Positions 1 to 11,343 of a stretch of DNA of 64,000 nt are shown piece after piece. Positions within the stretch are counted from its first letter, which is position 1; the number at the start of each line of letters is the position of its first letter. The translations under genes and the position numbers were made by a program. Source of the stretch: Flaveria trinervia (Eukaryota > Streptophyta > Magnoliopsida > Asterales > Asteraceae); contig CM046454.1 of NCBI GenBank assembly GCA_025506515.1, positions 67,705,003 through 67,769,002 of the forward strand, read 5' to 3'. Under the pieces are notes generated by a model that worked only from the letters and a program-made list of their open reading frames with translations, was not told the origin of the DNA and ran no database searches.

Positions 1-682
1 AATTCAGGATTCAAAACCTAGGTCTTCTAAGAGGAGCTCTTTAACTCCACCTAGAAGAACTAGTGAACAGAAAGTTCAACCGTTAGCCAGTCGACTGTTT
101 ATCACAAACAGGCATTGCACAAATCTGGCTTATGGAAAGAGAAGTCAACCTCTGTGTCTGATAATGATGACAAGAAGGAACCTGAGATACCCTCACCTTC
201 TAAGGGTCAATGGGTTGAATTTATGATGTGATGCCTCTGGGAAACCCAAGCCAGTATAGGCTTGGGTTCCTAACCCAACTAATCCTTTACTTGGTGTGTG
301 CAGGGTGCTCGATACAGTGCTAAAACTAACAGTGGATAGTAGACAGCGGAACATCTAGGCACATGACAGGAAACAGAGCTCTTTTATCAAACGTCAAGCA
401 AATAAAAGGAGGGAATGTTTCGTTTGCTGGAAACAAGGGTGGCTATATCACCCCACAGGGAGAAGTGGGAATCAGAATATTAAGTTGATAAAGTGAACTA
501 CGTTCAACAAATACAAAATAACTTACTTTTGTCCCAAATATGTGATAAGGGATTTAAAGTCATCTTCGACAACAAGAAGTGTTACGTACTAAAGAAAGAC
601 TACATGATCCAGAGGACCAAGTTTTGATGACTGCTTCAAGATATAAAGATCTTTATGTCTTGGATCTGTCAAAGCTTCTACA
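1..682 (+). pseudogene. Copia-A1 gag C-terminus and aspartic protease, decayed
   Basis: Positions 1-260 match the lysine- and serine-rich Gag tail that is better preserved in the sister copies at 10258-11322 (minus) and 28593-30086 (plus), including the KPKPV..AWVPN segment just before the gag/pol boundary. At about 335-375 the frame reads a D-S-G protease signature followed by RHMTGNRALLS, the retrotransposon aspartic protease that would cleave the polyprotein. Several single-base indels break the frame, for example the loss of one A near 275 that removes the gag stop seen in the sister copies. Confidence 0.75.
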
Positions 683-1690
683 ATGGATCATGAGGTTCAA
701 TGTTTTCAATCTAAAGCTACTGAAAAAGACTCCATCTCCTGGCATAAGAGAATGGGACACATCAGTCAAAGGAAGATGAATCACTTGATTCAGAAGGATC
801 TGGTGAGAGGTGTTAATGTCAAGAACTTTCAGCTTCCTGATTTTTGTATAGCTTGCAAGAAAGGTAAACAGACAAAGAAGTCTCATATGGAAAAGAAAGT
901 TAATTCAATAGAACTTCCTCTTGAACTTCTTCACATGGATCTGTTTAGTCCAGTCAGCACAAAGAGCATTGCAGGCGACTTGTACTGTTTTGTGGTCACT
1001 GATGACTACTCAAGGTTCACTTGGGTAATGTTTCTGAAATCCAAATCAGAAACATTTGAATCATTCAAGGAGTTGGTAACCACACTGGAATCTCTCCACA
1101 AGCTGAAAGTTAGACAAGTACGCTCAGAAAACGGAACGGAATTCAAGAACCAGTGGATGGAGGCATACTGCAAGGAAAAGGGGATTTTGCATCAATTCAC
1201 TTCTGCCTACACACCTCAGATGAATGGCGTTGCTGAGAGAAAGAACTGGAGCTTGATAGAGACAACACGGACTATGCTGGCAGACTCGAAACTGCCTATC
1301 CAATTCTGGAATGAGGCAGTGGCAAATGCTTGTTATACACTGAATCGAGTCCTGATAGTCAAGCGCTACGGAAAAACATGTTACGAGCTACAACAAAGAC
1401 GCAAACCGAACTTGGAGTATCTCGAACCATTTAGGGCGCCGTGCACACTTCTGAAGAAGACACAAGAGGGTAAATTCAGCGAGAAGGCAGATGAAGGCAT
1501 CTTTCTAGGATACAACATACCGAACAAGCGAGTTTACAACAACTCAACAGGTTTAGTAGAAGTGTGGTGTAATGTTGATGTTCAGCGATTCACCACACCA
1601 CCTACTGGCAAGGACCCGCCTACTTCTTTGACTATGATGGATTCTTCAAGTCATTCAACATTCCTCTCTCTCCCTCGGATGACGAATTAG
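683..1690 (+). pseudogene. Copia-A1 integrase
   Basis: A 335-residue open stretch covers the GAG-pre-integrase zinc-binding motif (WHKRMGH, then C-x2-C in CIACKKGK) and the integrase core. The core keeps the first acidic residue (LHMDLF) and the ERKN glutamate region. The second catalytic aspartate, normally in RSDNGTEF, reads RSENGTEF (GAA at 1127-1129), which should abolish strand transfer; the sister copy at 30914 keeps the D. The protein would insert the element cDNA into the nuclear genome. The downstream connection to reverse transcriptase (1691-2080) is a Ser/Pro/acidic linker broken by stops. Confidence 0.85.
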
Positions 1691-2079
1691 CTACATGAAT
1701 GATGTATGATAGCTTGAATCCACCAACATCAAGCTCACAGGGAGAATCATCTACTCAGTCAGGGGGAGTAGTCGACGCAGTGACTCCTCCTCTGAAGATG
1801 AAGCTGAAGAAGATAACCAGAATAGTCAGGAGGAACAGGTTCCAGTTCCTAAAAGTCCACAAGCATCTACCAATGATGCACCTTCGACTTCAGAGCCTCA
1901 AACTCCAACTACCTCAGATGCAGAACCAAATGTTCATCATCTTGGCTCTAAGGTAGCTATTCCTACTACTCCAGAATCATGACTAACTGTCTACCATCCA
2001 ATAGACAATGTCATTGGAGATGTCAGATCAGGAGTACAAACCCGAAATCATTTATACTCAGCTGATTACGCCTCAGTTA

Positions 2080-3671
2080 TGGAGAAGGGATATATTCATG
2101 ATGGTGCTATCGGTGTTTTGTCTCACAGGTTGAGCCAAAATATGTTAGTGAAGCACTAAATGATGAGGCGTGGGTGAGTGCAATGCAAGAAGAACTTCTT
2201 CAGTTCAAGAAGTTAGGTGTATGGACTCTGGTTGATAGACCTAAATGTGCTAAGGTCATTGGCACCAAATGGGTTTTGAAATGCAAGAAAGATGACCAAG
2301 GGGTCATTATCAGGAACAAAGCTCGACCGGTGGTTTAGGTTTTCGCCAAGTCGAAGGGAATTGATTATAATGAGGTGTTTGCACCCGTGGCAAGGATGGA
2401 AGCCATTCGTATCTTCCTTGCCTATGCATCGTACATGAAGATTAAAGTCTATCAATTAGATGTGAAGAGTGCATTTCTTCATGGGGAAATCAGAGAAACA
2501 TCTATCTCAGTCAACCCGAGGGATTTGAAGATCTTATCATCGGGATAGAGTCTACAAGCTCGACAAGGCTTTATACGGGCTTCATCAAGCTCCAAGAGCT
2601 TGGTATGAGAAACTCTCGACTCATCTTGTGAAACACGGCTTTGCAGGGGAGCCATTGACTGAACGCTGTTCATTAAAAAAAAGATGGCGACCTACTGCTC
2701 ATACAATCTATGTTGATGACATAATTTTCGGTTCAAAGAACGAAGAGTTATGCAAAGAGTTTGAAGCAGTTATGAAGAAAGAGTTCGATGAGTGCTATGG
2801 GGGAGATGAAGTTCTTTCTCGGGCTACAGGTGGATCAAACACCAAATGGGATCTTTCTACATCAGACCAAGTATGTAGAGACATTCTCAATAGCTTGACA
2901 TGGAGAAGCATCTGCTGCCGGTACTCCACTTGCTACGAATCACGACATAGCACCTGATGAAATGGAGATCTTGTGGATGCCACGATGTACCGAGGAATGA
3001 TTGGATCCTCATGTATCTCACTGCCTCTAGACCTGATATCATGTATGCGACATGTTTATGCTCTAGATATCAGGCTAAACCTAAGGTCAATCATCTGATC
3101 GGGGTCAAAAGGATTTTTCGCAATCTAAAGGGTACACCCACACTTGGGTTGTGGTATCCTCATGATGATGATTTTGAGCTCACGGCGTATAGTGACTCGG
3201 ATTACGGAGGCTGCAAGATGAACTACAAGTCTACATCAGCAGGGTGTCAATTCTTTGGGAGAAGATTAATTACCTGGCAGTGTAAGAAGCAGACATCGGT
3301 TGCATTGTCAACCTGTGAAGCCGAATATGTTGCTGCTGCAAGTTGCTGTTCACAAATCATTGGATTCAACAGCAAATGCGGGATTACGGTTTAACGTTCT
3401 ATTCTACTCCTATTTTTGTAGATAACTCTGCTGCAATTGCAGTAACTAAAAATCCGGTCCAACATCCTAAGACCAAACATATCAGTTTAAATATCATTTC
3501 ATACGAGATTGTTTTGAAAAGAAGTTAATTGATGTGGTAAAAATTAATACTGATTTTGAACGTGCTGACCTCTATACTAAAGCCTTTGATAAACCACGTT
3601 TTCAATATTTGCTAGAGGTCAACGGCGTTAAAAAGAGAAGTGAGGTTATTCCTGATGATGATCATGTGTAG
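2080..3671 (+). pseudogene. Copia-A1 reverse transcriptase and RNase H
   Basis: The Copia reverse transcriptase begins near the KGYIHDGA segment and runs through FAPVARMEAIR and YQLDVKSAFLHGE to the catalytic YVDD box at 2709-2720. The RNase H part (2957-3671) shows LTASRPDIMYAT, YSDSDYGGCK and CEAEYVAAASC. The natural stop is TAG at 3669-3671, matched by the sister copy at 33480-33482. At least five frameshifts or stops interrupt it (a TAG at about 2337, scrambled frames at 2500-2640 and 2790), so no active enzyme can be made. Confidence 0.85.
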
Positions 3672-5228
3672 TCCGATGTAGTTTAGTTAATTCTTCATTT
3701 TATTGAGCTTATTTGGTTAAATTAGTTTGTTTAAAATTAAACTTATGTTATTCTGCTGTTTATTAAAATCCTAAAATAATGAAACCAGAATGATTTTAGT
3801 ATTGTAGGGGGAGTATAAGTCAGCAAGCAACATTAAAAAAAACCGAGGAGAAGGAGTGGAAAGCTGATATAAGGTAGATCGTATCTGTGATACCGATTCA
3901 AACCCTTGGAATATGATAGTACACAGGAACAAATCAAGAGGGACTTTGAAATTTTAATTTAGAAAAGGTGCAAAAAAAATTCAAAGTATAAGTCTTTGTA
4001 GTCTAAGCAATATCAAAGGGAAGATGATAGAAAAACTGGTAACTCTAAAGGTAACACAATGAGAGTAGACCTTGAGGTTGCTAGACCACAATTGATATGT
4101 CGGTAGATTCAACACAATAGATGATTACACCTGATTGGTGATCTCAAGATCAAACTAAGTGGTTCAACTGACTGTGGGCACCCATCTTATCGCTGGTTAA
4201 CACAATCAACAATATTCCAATAAGGGGCAATGAGCATGTAAACGCCACAAATGTGTGCGGATGACCATAAATAGAGCAAAGCACCAGAAAAAATGAATAA
4301 AAATGCTATCAAGCTAATGACTTATGTTGTGGTGCATTTGGTGCAAAATAAATAAGCTGCTCTAACAAGGAGATAGGTTGTGCGCCTCTCTGCTGTGCGA
4401 TGGCACTGACCTGAGGATAAGCATAACCTAGATATTCTAGATTTCATTGTTGTTTGTCGCCTCTCTACTGTGCGATGCACTGACCTGAGGATTGGCTTCC
4501 CTTGAAAGCTCTAAGAATAGTCTCTTCTTGTAAAAATAACCGTAGACCGCTCAAAAGCTCGTGAGGATGTTGATTACCATATAAGTGTGGGATTCACAAA
4601 TGTTAGTTGAAATAAGTAAACCTAAATCTATCACCAGCTTGGGTCAAAAGTCTGTGTATGGATTAAGTGGACAAACATATTGACAATCATTGTGGGTGTA
4701 ATTCTTGAAAGTTCGAATCAATGTGGTAATCTAAGAGTTTCAGTTTGATTTCCTAAAGTTGCAAATGACTCTGGATGAACACCAAGAATTGAGCATCAAA
4801 AGATTTTGATAACAAGTCCAAACAGATTTGAACAGCCTGTATGATTCCAAAATTGATTGGTCCAGGTATGCTAAATCTGAGTTAAAGCTGTCTATTCCAG
4901 AATCAAGTCCAGTAGATTTCCATCTTAGGATTTATCTCTCACAAAAAGCCAATAACAAGTTTTATTTCTGTATGTTAGTTTAGTTAGTCCTTTAGTTTGT
5001 TTGTTTGCCGGACTACATCATGAAAATCGATAAGGGATCAACTCACTAAAAGGGTCATGTCTGAGATGACCACATATGTGTTAAAAGCTTAAATCAGTCA
5101 CGTCTGATGTGATAAAAGGGTTCTCAAGTCAAAACGATGATGTCTAATATGATCAACTGCTCATAAAGTAAATTTCTACAATTAAAGGGATTTTAAAACG
5201 TTAAATATTCAAACTGGCAGAAAAGTTA

Positions 5229-5502
5229 ATAAATATGACCTATTCGCACGAATGGACCATTCGTATGGACCAATCATATGAATGGAAGCTATTCGTGCGA
5301 ATGGACCATGAATATGGACTATTCAACCGAATGGCCCATACGATTGGCCCGGTCAGATGATTAAGGGAGAATGAGTGAATCAGTCGCACGACTGAGATTC
5401 AGTCGGACGACTGAAGAAGGACGATTGAACCAATCACACGACTGAGTCCTACTCGCACGACTGAAAGGTGCGTATGAGCTCAGTCGCACGACTGAACCTA
5501 GG
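5229..5502. repeat. Dyad-word array 1 (Copia-A1, pol to extra-ORF interval)
   Basis: About a dozen short words related to TCAGTCGCACGACTGA and ATTCGCACGAATGG. Three well-formed 16-bp dyads are at 5380-5395 (centre CA), 5399-5414 (centre GA) and 5480-5495 (centre CA). Arms TCAGTCG and CGACTGA are identical in all three while the two central bases change. Confidence 0.9.
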
Positions 5503-5892
5503 GTTGATATAAATAGAAGGAGAGTCGGTCGCAGAGACTCACCACCTTTAAAAATCACCCTGAATCGCACGTATTAATCCAACTTTGAAAAAAATTTCAA
5601 TCGATCGCAAAACCTCTGTTTCTTGATTATTGACCAATCTACATTGACTCTACAGGAATTTACTGTATACATGCACTTCCACAATGTTCAATTTGATGAA
5701 AAACACGGTAGATTCGGACTCACAAAGTACCCGAGACTTAAGTGACCAAATAACCTACCTAAATGACTCAAACAAACGAAAGTAACGACGTTATGTGGTT
5801 TAAGAATGAATTGCGTGTCAAATGAACCAGATAAAGATGTCTAAAACTAAAAATTGGTGAAAAAGTAATTTTGAATCGAACAGTCTGTTCTT

Positions 5893-6165
5893 CATGCGAA
5901 TGGACAGCATGATGAACTTCAGTCGCACGAGGAGGGCTCAAACTGCCCATACGCATGGCTAAACCATGCGTATGAAGTTCAGTCGCACGACTGATGTAAC
6001 CGCATGAGGGTATATACGTAGGAGCCCAATCGCACACTCGAGATACGGATGGGTTCAATCGCACGACTGAATCCCATTCGTACGGTTCAATCATACGACT
6101 GAACCCCTTTCGCACGGTTCAATCGCACATTTGAACTCAGTCGCACAATCTCAATCGCATGACAG
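5893..6165. repeat. Dyad-word array 2 (Copia-A1, just before the extra ORF)
   Basis: Continues the same vocabulary (CATGCGTATGAAG, TTCAGTCGCACGACTGA, CAATCGCACGACTGAA, CATTCGTACGG) immediately upstream of the extra-ORF start at 6240. Words sit roughly every 15-30 bp and are denser in CpG than the flanking AT-rich DNA. Confidence 0.9.
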
Positions 6166-6239
6166 AAAGATGTTCTTAAAGCTTAAGGTTTCATGACTTT
6201 CTTAGTAAATGATACTAATGTTTAATCTTTGTGTAACAG

Positions 6240-8944
6240 ATGGCGAGTAGATGGATTATGAGCACAAAGCATAATATATGTGCTCATCTGGACTTAACAT
6301 CCAGAAACGCTACAGAATTCTCGGCATAATCACATTTCTATTGAGATCACGGATTGCACATGCCATCTCTACCCTTGCACCGCATATCGATCCCCTCAAC
6401 AAGCCTTCTGGGAAGGCGCTATAGTTGATAGATCATCTGAACCTCACTGCATTAGAAGTACCATATTTGGCGAGGCTATTACAGTTGGAGGGGGGATCTA
6501 AGGATTGTACTACAATTGGGGGATGACGCTAACTGTCCAACCCGTTTACACCCCCTCAATGTCAGAGGATGTTTTCTCAGAGCCAAATACTCTGGAGACA
6601 TCAATTCTGGGGTACTCAACAAGAGTAATCTCTGTCCCCAATTTAAATACCTCGCACACGTGTTGCTCAAGTGCATGGCTTCAAGAAAAGGTGGTTTTGA
6701 TGAGTTGTCGGACCAGATGCAGAACACATACTTTGCGTTGGTGCTGAACCATCCGTTCAGCTTCTCTAAGATGATCTTCACCTATTGGTGGAGAACATCG
6801 AGGGGAAAGGGAAGGAAGCCTTCTGTATGTACCCGAGGTTTATGCAAATGATTATAGATCAGAAGCTTCCTTCCCTGCCAAAAGAAAAGGAGGATTCGGT
6901 AGTCTTGGAGGTAATGGATGACACCACCCTGGGAAGGATGAAAGTATACCAGGGAAAGCAAGTGAAGCCTCTTGTCAGGAGGTTGTTTGGTAATCTTGCC
7001 AGAGAGGACTATGTGGTACCGGAAAAGAGAAAGTGGCGTCACGAGGACAGTGACTCTGATGTGGAACAGATAGCCCTACCCACTCATGACTCAGATGAGG
7101 ATGACAGTGGGGATGCTGCTATTCCACTCAGAGGCACTGTGTCTGATTCTGTACCTTCGGTGTCCGTAACATCTGGAGAAGTAACTGAGTCAGCGGGATT
7201 TCATCATGATTTTGTTCTTGACGCGGAGGAGGAGGATGAATCGGATGAGGAGCCACTTACACGAACTGTGGGAAGGAAAGTTGTCGCCACAGAACATGGG
7301 TTAAGGGTGGTTGGTGAACACCCGAGAGACTCCAGAGATACAGATACTGACCCAACCTATGCTCCGGGGTCCTCAGACGGGGTTGTAGGGGGAGCTTCCT
7401 CCTCAACTGGAACAAGGATGAAGAGAATAGCCAAACCCCATGGCCAGAAGAAGAAGAAGAAGCGTAGGGTGACCTTCATCACCACCACATCTACCATATC
7501 CACCACAGCCACCACATCCACCACATCCACCACAGCCACCACATCCACCACATCCACCACAGCCACCACAGCCCCCACCATACCTCCCACCACAGCACAG
7601 TTTCCCTCCACCACCACATCCTTTACTCCCTCATCACCTCCACACTATACACGACCTATCTTCACTACCGCCACCTCCACCACCACATCACACCAATCAA
7701 TGCCCTCAGCCCATCCCTCATACACTTATCGATCTCCTCTACCTCCAATCGGGGTAGAGGAACAGTTGTCAACGCTTAACAGAATGGTGATGCGCTTACT
7801 GGCGGCTGATGAGGAAAAGACAACTCAGATCCGCCAGCTTACTGACCTGACTGCTGCACAATCTCATAAAATTGCAGAGTAGGATCGAGTAATTGAGGAG
7901 CAGGCCCAGCAGTTGGCTGCTCAGAGCACCAAGATGGACCAACTCCAAGCTTAAAGTGTCGCATCAAGTAAGCAAATAGAGGAGCTGGAGAAGGCAAGGA
8001 AGTTGATCCTGTTAAAACTAAAAGGTCTAAAGAGGAGCCGTTAAAGATCAGGGAAGGAGAGAGATGAAGATGATGAAGATAGTAATGAGGATGATGAGAG
8101 TGCTACTGAGGATGTTGAAGAAGCAGAAGGAGAGGATACACCTGCATCGGCCACTGCTACAGGTCAGGAGAAAAGGACAAAGAACAGAGAAGATCAATCA
8201 GCTTCTACCTCTGCTCCTCCAAGTGATGAAACCATGATCCAAGATAAAAGTAACGATTAGAGTCAAGAAACATCACAAGGTGTCAGGAAGAATCATAGCA
8301 TGGGCGTACTTTGAAGATCTCAATGCGTATGCAGTAAGAGAGAACATGGCATAGAGTACTTCAGATTCCCACATGATTTGAAGACCCTACCAGGTTTTGA
8401 GCTCAACCAGCTGGCCAAACTAAAGCTTTTGTATGCTGACCGAGGAAGATGTCAGCTGGTTCGAGGCTGCCCTAAAGAAGGAGTACCACACTAGATGGGT
8501 TAACTTCAGACCTCAACAGCTTACTAGGTATATCAGAAGGTCTGAGGTTGATGCCATTACTGGCAAGCCTAAGATAGTGTGAAGTGGAATCCTCCGCGCA
8601 CAATGTCAAGAATCACACACCAGGAAATGACACAGGATTTCACTCCACATTTTAAGTGGTGGTACAATGATTGGAGAACAGCTGAAGCGGTCATAGTCTT
8701 AAGCAAAGAGGGACAAATGGATACTATCAGGGTATTCGACCCGATGTGGCTTACAAACTTGTCAGAAAGTGATGTATATACGCTATACAAGTGGCCACTG
8801 TTCTATGATACGCATGATATTGTACAAGCCCTCCAGTTCTAGAAAGTTATACGACTCTGCTTCGCGTTTGAGATTCACACAGGAGTCACAAAAGAGGAGA
8901 AGTACAAGAAATACAAAGAGGTTATACAGAAAACAGAAGATTAG
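6240..8944 (+). pseudogene. Extra ORF of Copia-A1 (downstream of pol), decayed
   Basis: Start chosen at ATG 6240 because it begins MASRWIM and is followed by the EF..I.TFL segment shared with Copia-A2. Order of parts: an N-terminal region with KYLAHV, GGFDELSDQ and FCMYPRF (6500-6860); DDTTLGRMKVYQGKQVKP; an acidic SDSDVEQ region; a Thr/Ser-rich stretch from an ACC microsatellite (7480-7690); a heptad-like segment EEQLSTLNRMV...RLLAADEEKT (7760-7880); an acidic tail; and a C-terminal domain (8270-8944) ending at TAG 8942-8944. Relative to Copia-A2, a deletion at about 8260 removes roughly 650 bp between the acidic tail and the C-terminal domain. The N-terminal region resembles proteins labelled longin-like in Asteraceae databases (memory, not searched). 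Function unknown. Confidence 0.7.
7480..7690 (+). repeat. ACC/ACA trinucleotide microsatellite inside the extra ORF
   Basis: Repeats of CCACCACATCCACCACAGCC encode an almost uninterrupted Thr/Ser/Ala run. The matching segment in Copia-A2 (36220-36430) is also ACC-rich but has slipped out of frame into a His-rich reading. Replication slippage here is a likely cause of frame loss. Confidence 0.85.
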
Positions 8945-8958
8945 AGAGATCTAGGTCC

Positions 8959-8969
8959 AAGGGGGAGTT
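8959..8969 (+). promoter_or_regulatory. Polypurine tract of Copia-A1
   Basis: AAGGGGGAGTT lies directly before the LTR start TGTTGATACATG. It would prime plus-strand DNA synthesis. The same tract is at 38381-38390 in Copia-A2 and, inverted, at 51309-51319 in Copia-A3. The AAGGGGGAG form before TGTTG is typical of Sirevirus-type elements (family knowledge). Confidence 0.9.
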
Positions 8970-9698
8970 TGTTGATACATGTATGTCCCTAGATCATGAT
9001 ATGAAATGTAATAGATCTTGTTTATCTAATTCTGGTGTAATTGATATGATTAATGAAATGGTATTGGTTGATTGTGATTTGTAATGATTAATATTTCATT
9101 AATGAGTTGATATAAAATTGTTTAATTAGGTTAGTGATGGTTGAATGTTTACATATAATGTTTACTAATTAATACATTCAAACTTAACATAATGAAGTTC
9201 TCATGCGAATGGCCCATGCGAATGGACCATAAGCATGAACAACTTCATACGAATGACTCAGTCGCACGACTGAACTGGGTGACTGGATTAGTCGTATGAT
9301 CGACACATAAGATTGGCTCAGTCGCACGACTGAACACTCAGTTGTGCGGATGAAACAACCGCATGGTTCAATCGCACGGCTGAACCATACTAATGGTTCA
9401 GTCGCACGATTGAATAATACCAACCTATAAATACAACCAAATTCGTGAAAAATAAGGAATCTCGATTAATTACTATTCCAGACGTACCCTAGCCGTCCAG
9501 AAGCCTCCTAATTCGTTCTCCAAGTTCACAGAACACATTAGATCGATTCCCAATCGATTTCGAACGTTAGTTTCAATTCCTGATTGATTCTTCGTGTGTT
9601 CTCACTGATTGGATCGCCAATTAAATAGGATTCCGCACTATTTGATCTGGTTTACACGCTAATCTCCCGGTATTTCGTTCAAATACCAGGTCCTTACA
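8970..9698 (+). repeat. Copia-A1 3' LTR (729 bp)
   Basis: Starts TGTTGATACATG and ends GGTCCTTACA, matching the LTRs at 15316, 38391 and, inverted, 13332 and 50575. U3 holds a dyad-word array at about 9193-9415, immediately upstream of a TATA box (TATAAATA, 9426-9433). The right end joins minus-strand pol sequence without any spacer. Confidence 0.95.
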
Positions 9699-9754
9699 TT
9701 TAGTATGTAACACTTTTTGTTGTCGAAGATGACTTTAAATCCCTTATCACATAT

Positions 9755-10006
9755 TTAGGAGACAGAGAGTAAGTTATTTTGTAGTTGTTGAACGTAGTTC
9801 ACCTTATCAAACTTAACATTCTGATTCCCCACTTCTCCTTGGGCTGTGATATAGCCACCCTTGTTTCCAGCAAACGAAACATGCCCTCCTTTTATTTGCT
9901 TGACGTTTGATAAAAGAGCCCTGTTTCCTGTCATGTGCCAGGATGCTCTACTGTCTACTATCCACGTGTTATTTTCAGCATTGTATCGAACACCCTGCAC
10001 ATACAA
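9755..10006 (-). pseudogene. Copia-A' protease segment
   Basis: An 84-codon stretch reads YVQGVRYNAENNTWIVDSR followed by WHMTGNRALLSNVKQ. The active-site triplet is D-S with the usual glycine replaced by arginine (DSRAS instead of DSGAS), which would inactivate an aspartic protease. It is preceded in the same frame by a TAA stop after AWIPNPN and by the acceptor-like TTTGTATGTGCAG. Truncated at 9699-9755 by the Copia-A1 insertion. Confidence 0.85.
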
Positions 10007-10257
10007 AGTAAAGGATTAGTTTGGGTTAGGAATCCAAGCCTTTACTAGCTTGGGTTTCCCAGAGGCATCACACATCATAAATTCTACCCATTGACCCTTA
10101 GAGGATGAGGGTAGCTCAGGTTCCTTCTTGTCATTATTATCAGACACAGAGGATGTCTTCTCCTTCCATAATCCAGATTTGTGCAATGCCTGTTTGTCAT
10201 AAACAGTCGACTGACTTACAGGTTGAATTTTAGGTTCACTAGTTCTTCTAGGTTGAG

Positions 10258-11322
10258 TCAGAGAAATCCTCTTAGAAGATCTAGGCTTTGAAACCTGAAG
10301 TTCAATCTTCTTCCTAGGTGTCTGATAGAAGTGACAATAGGAAGCAATGTGTCCATATTCACCACAGTGCTGCTATCAACTTTATGATTAAAATTTCTTT
10401 GTGGAGAAGTGTGTGACACTCTAGTAACATTACTCACTCTAGATCTTGACTCTGGTTCTTTGGTTGTTTTCTCTGGTTTAACAAAGTTAACTGTTTTCAC
10501 TTGTTTAACATCCTTTTCTTTTTGGTTAATAGGTCTTTGACTTGAAGTATGAGAAAGATTAACCTTAGAAGTCCTTTTAGGATCTGATTTGACTCTGTTT
10601 GATCCTGACTTTAAGTTAACCTTTTCACATTCCTTTTCCAGATTAACACAAGACAATTTATCCTTTGCCTTTGAAGTGGCCTCCTTTTGTTTGTTTCCAG
10701 AGTCAATAGATGAACATAAGGAATCTGGATCACTAACAAGAGGAGTAGACACCACATGATCCTTGATGTGATTACTATTTATTGGTCTAGTCTTAGTATT
10801 CATCAAAGTCTCAGGTGGTGGTGGAACCACTTTATAACCGTTGTTCCTTTCTCTCACTAAGTGTTGGACTATGTGTGAAGAACTAGTCCAACTGTGCAGT
10901 TTCTGTTTTAATGAATTTACTTCTACTTCTAGAACTGCCTTTTGCTTCTTAGTGTCTTCTAGGGAGTTTAGATAATACCTAATGTCATTAGGTTGGTTAA
11001 AGGCAACTACTTCGGTTTCCCTAAGCTGTTTAGTCAACAGGTCTATCTTTTCTTTATAACTATGTTCATTTTGTTTTAATACCCTATTAGCCTCAGTGCA
11101 CAGGTGCAAATCTTTTACTAAGTTATCATTATGATCTAATAACCTAGCAAATTTTTCATCTATGCTATTCCTAAAAATATCACAATCAGAACAAGCATGA
11201 TTATCAAACATTTGGTGAGTAGTACTTACCTGAGTTGATTCGGAAGAGTTAGCCATCAACGTAGCAGCAGATGTCTCTGGTTCTGGTGATTCTGTCTTTT
11301 CTGTCTTTTCTGTCTCTGACAT
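10258..11322 (-). pseudogene. Copia-A' gag C-terminal region
   Basis: A 354-residue stretch rich in Lys, Glu, Ser and Thr. It includes a C-x2-C pair (ACSDCD), a long heptad-like helix around LEDTKKQKAVLEVEVNSLKQKL, and basic KxxEKxxK segments. It is the continuation of the gag ORF at 11344-12847; only a TAG (where Copia-A2 reads Tyr) separates them. A coiled coil after the zinc knuckle fits long Sirevirus-type Gag proteins and suggests a particle-assembly or host-interaction role (inference). Confidence 0.75.
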
Positions 11323-11343
11323 GGTAGACTCCTCTTTAGGCTT

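Larger units (their letters stand above)
3672..6239 (+). other. Copia-A1 non-coding interval between pol and the extra ORF
   Basis: No protein signal. It contains a purine tract just like a polypurine tract at 3806-3814 (GTAGGGGGAGT context), homologous to 33607 in Copia-A2. An imperfect direct repeat of about 35 bp starts at 4383 and again at 4459 (GCCTCTCT.CTGTGCGATG). Two dyad arrays sit at about 5229-5502 and 5893-6165. It is about 750 bp longer than the equivalent interval in Copia-A2 because 4460-5220 has no counterpart there. Confidence 0.7.
1..9698 (+). mobile_element. Copia-A1: LTR retrotransposon, 5' part outside the window
   Basis: Ty1/copia element read in order: gag tail and protease, integrase, reverse transcriptase, RNase H, a 2.6 kb non-coding interval, a large extra ORF, a polypurine tract and the 3' LTR. 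The 5' LTR and most of gag lie left of the window. Its 3' LTR ends abruptly inside the protease-integrase region of an oppositely oriented element of the same family (Copia-A'), so the simplest reading is that A1 inserted into A'. The expected target duplication is tttag (9699-9703). Many frameshifts and stops show it is not autonomous. Confidence 0.9.

Noticed and set aside
7357..7617. Minus-strand Val/Asp-rich protein
   Set aside because: Complement of the ACC microsatellite in the extra ORF; same for the His/Pro-rich minus frame at 36791-36988.
9690..9710. Autointegration as the cause of the inverted A1/A' arrangement
   Set aside because: Nested insertion explains the precise LTR end with fewer steps; kept only as an alternative to be tested upstream.
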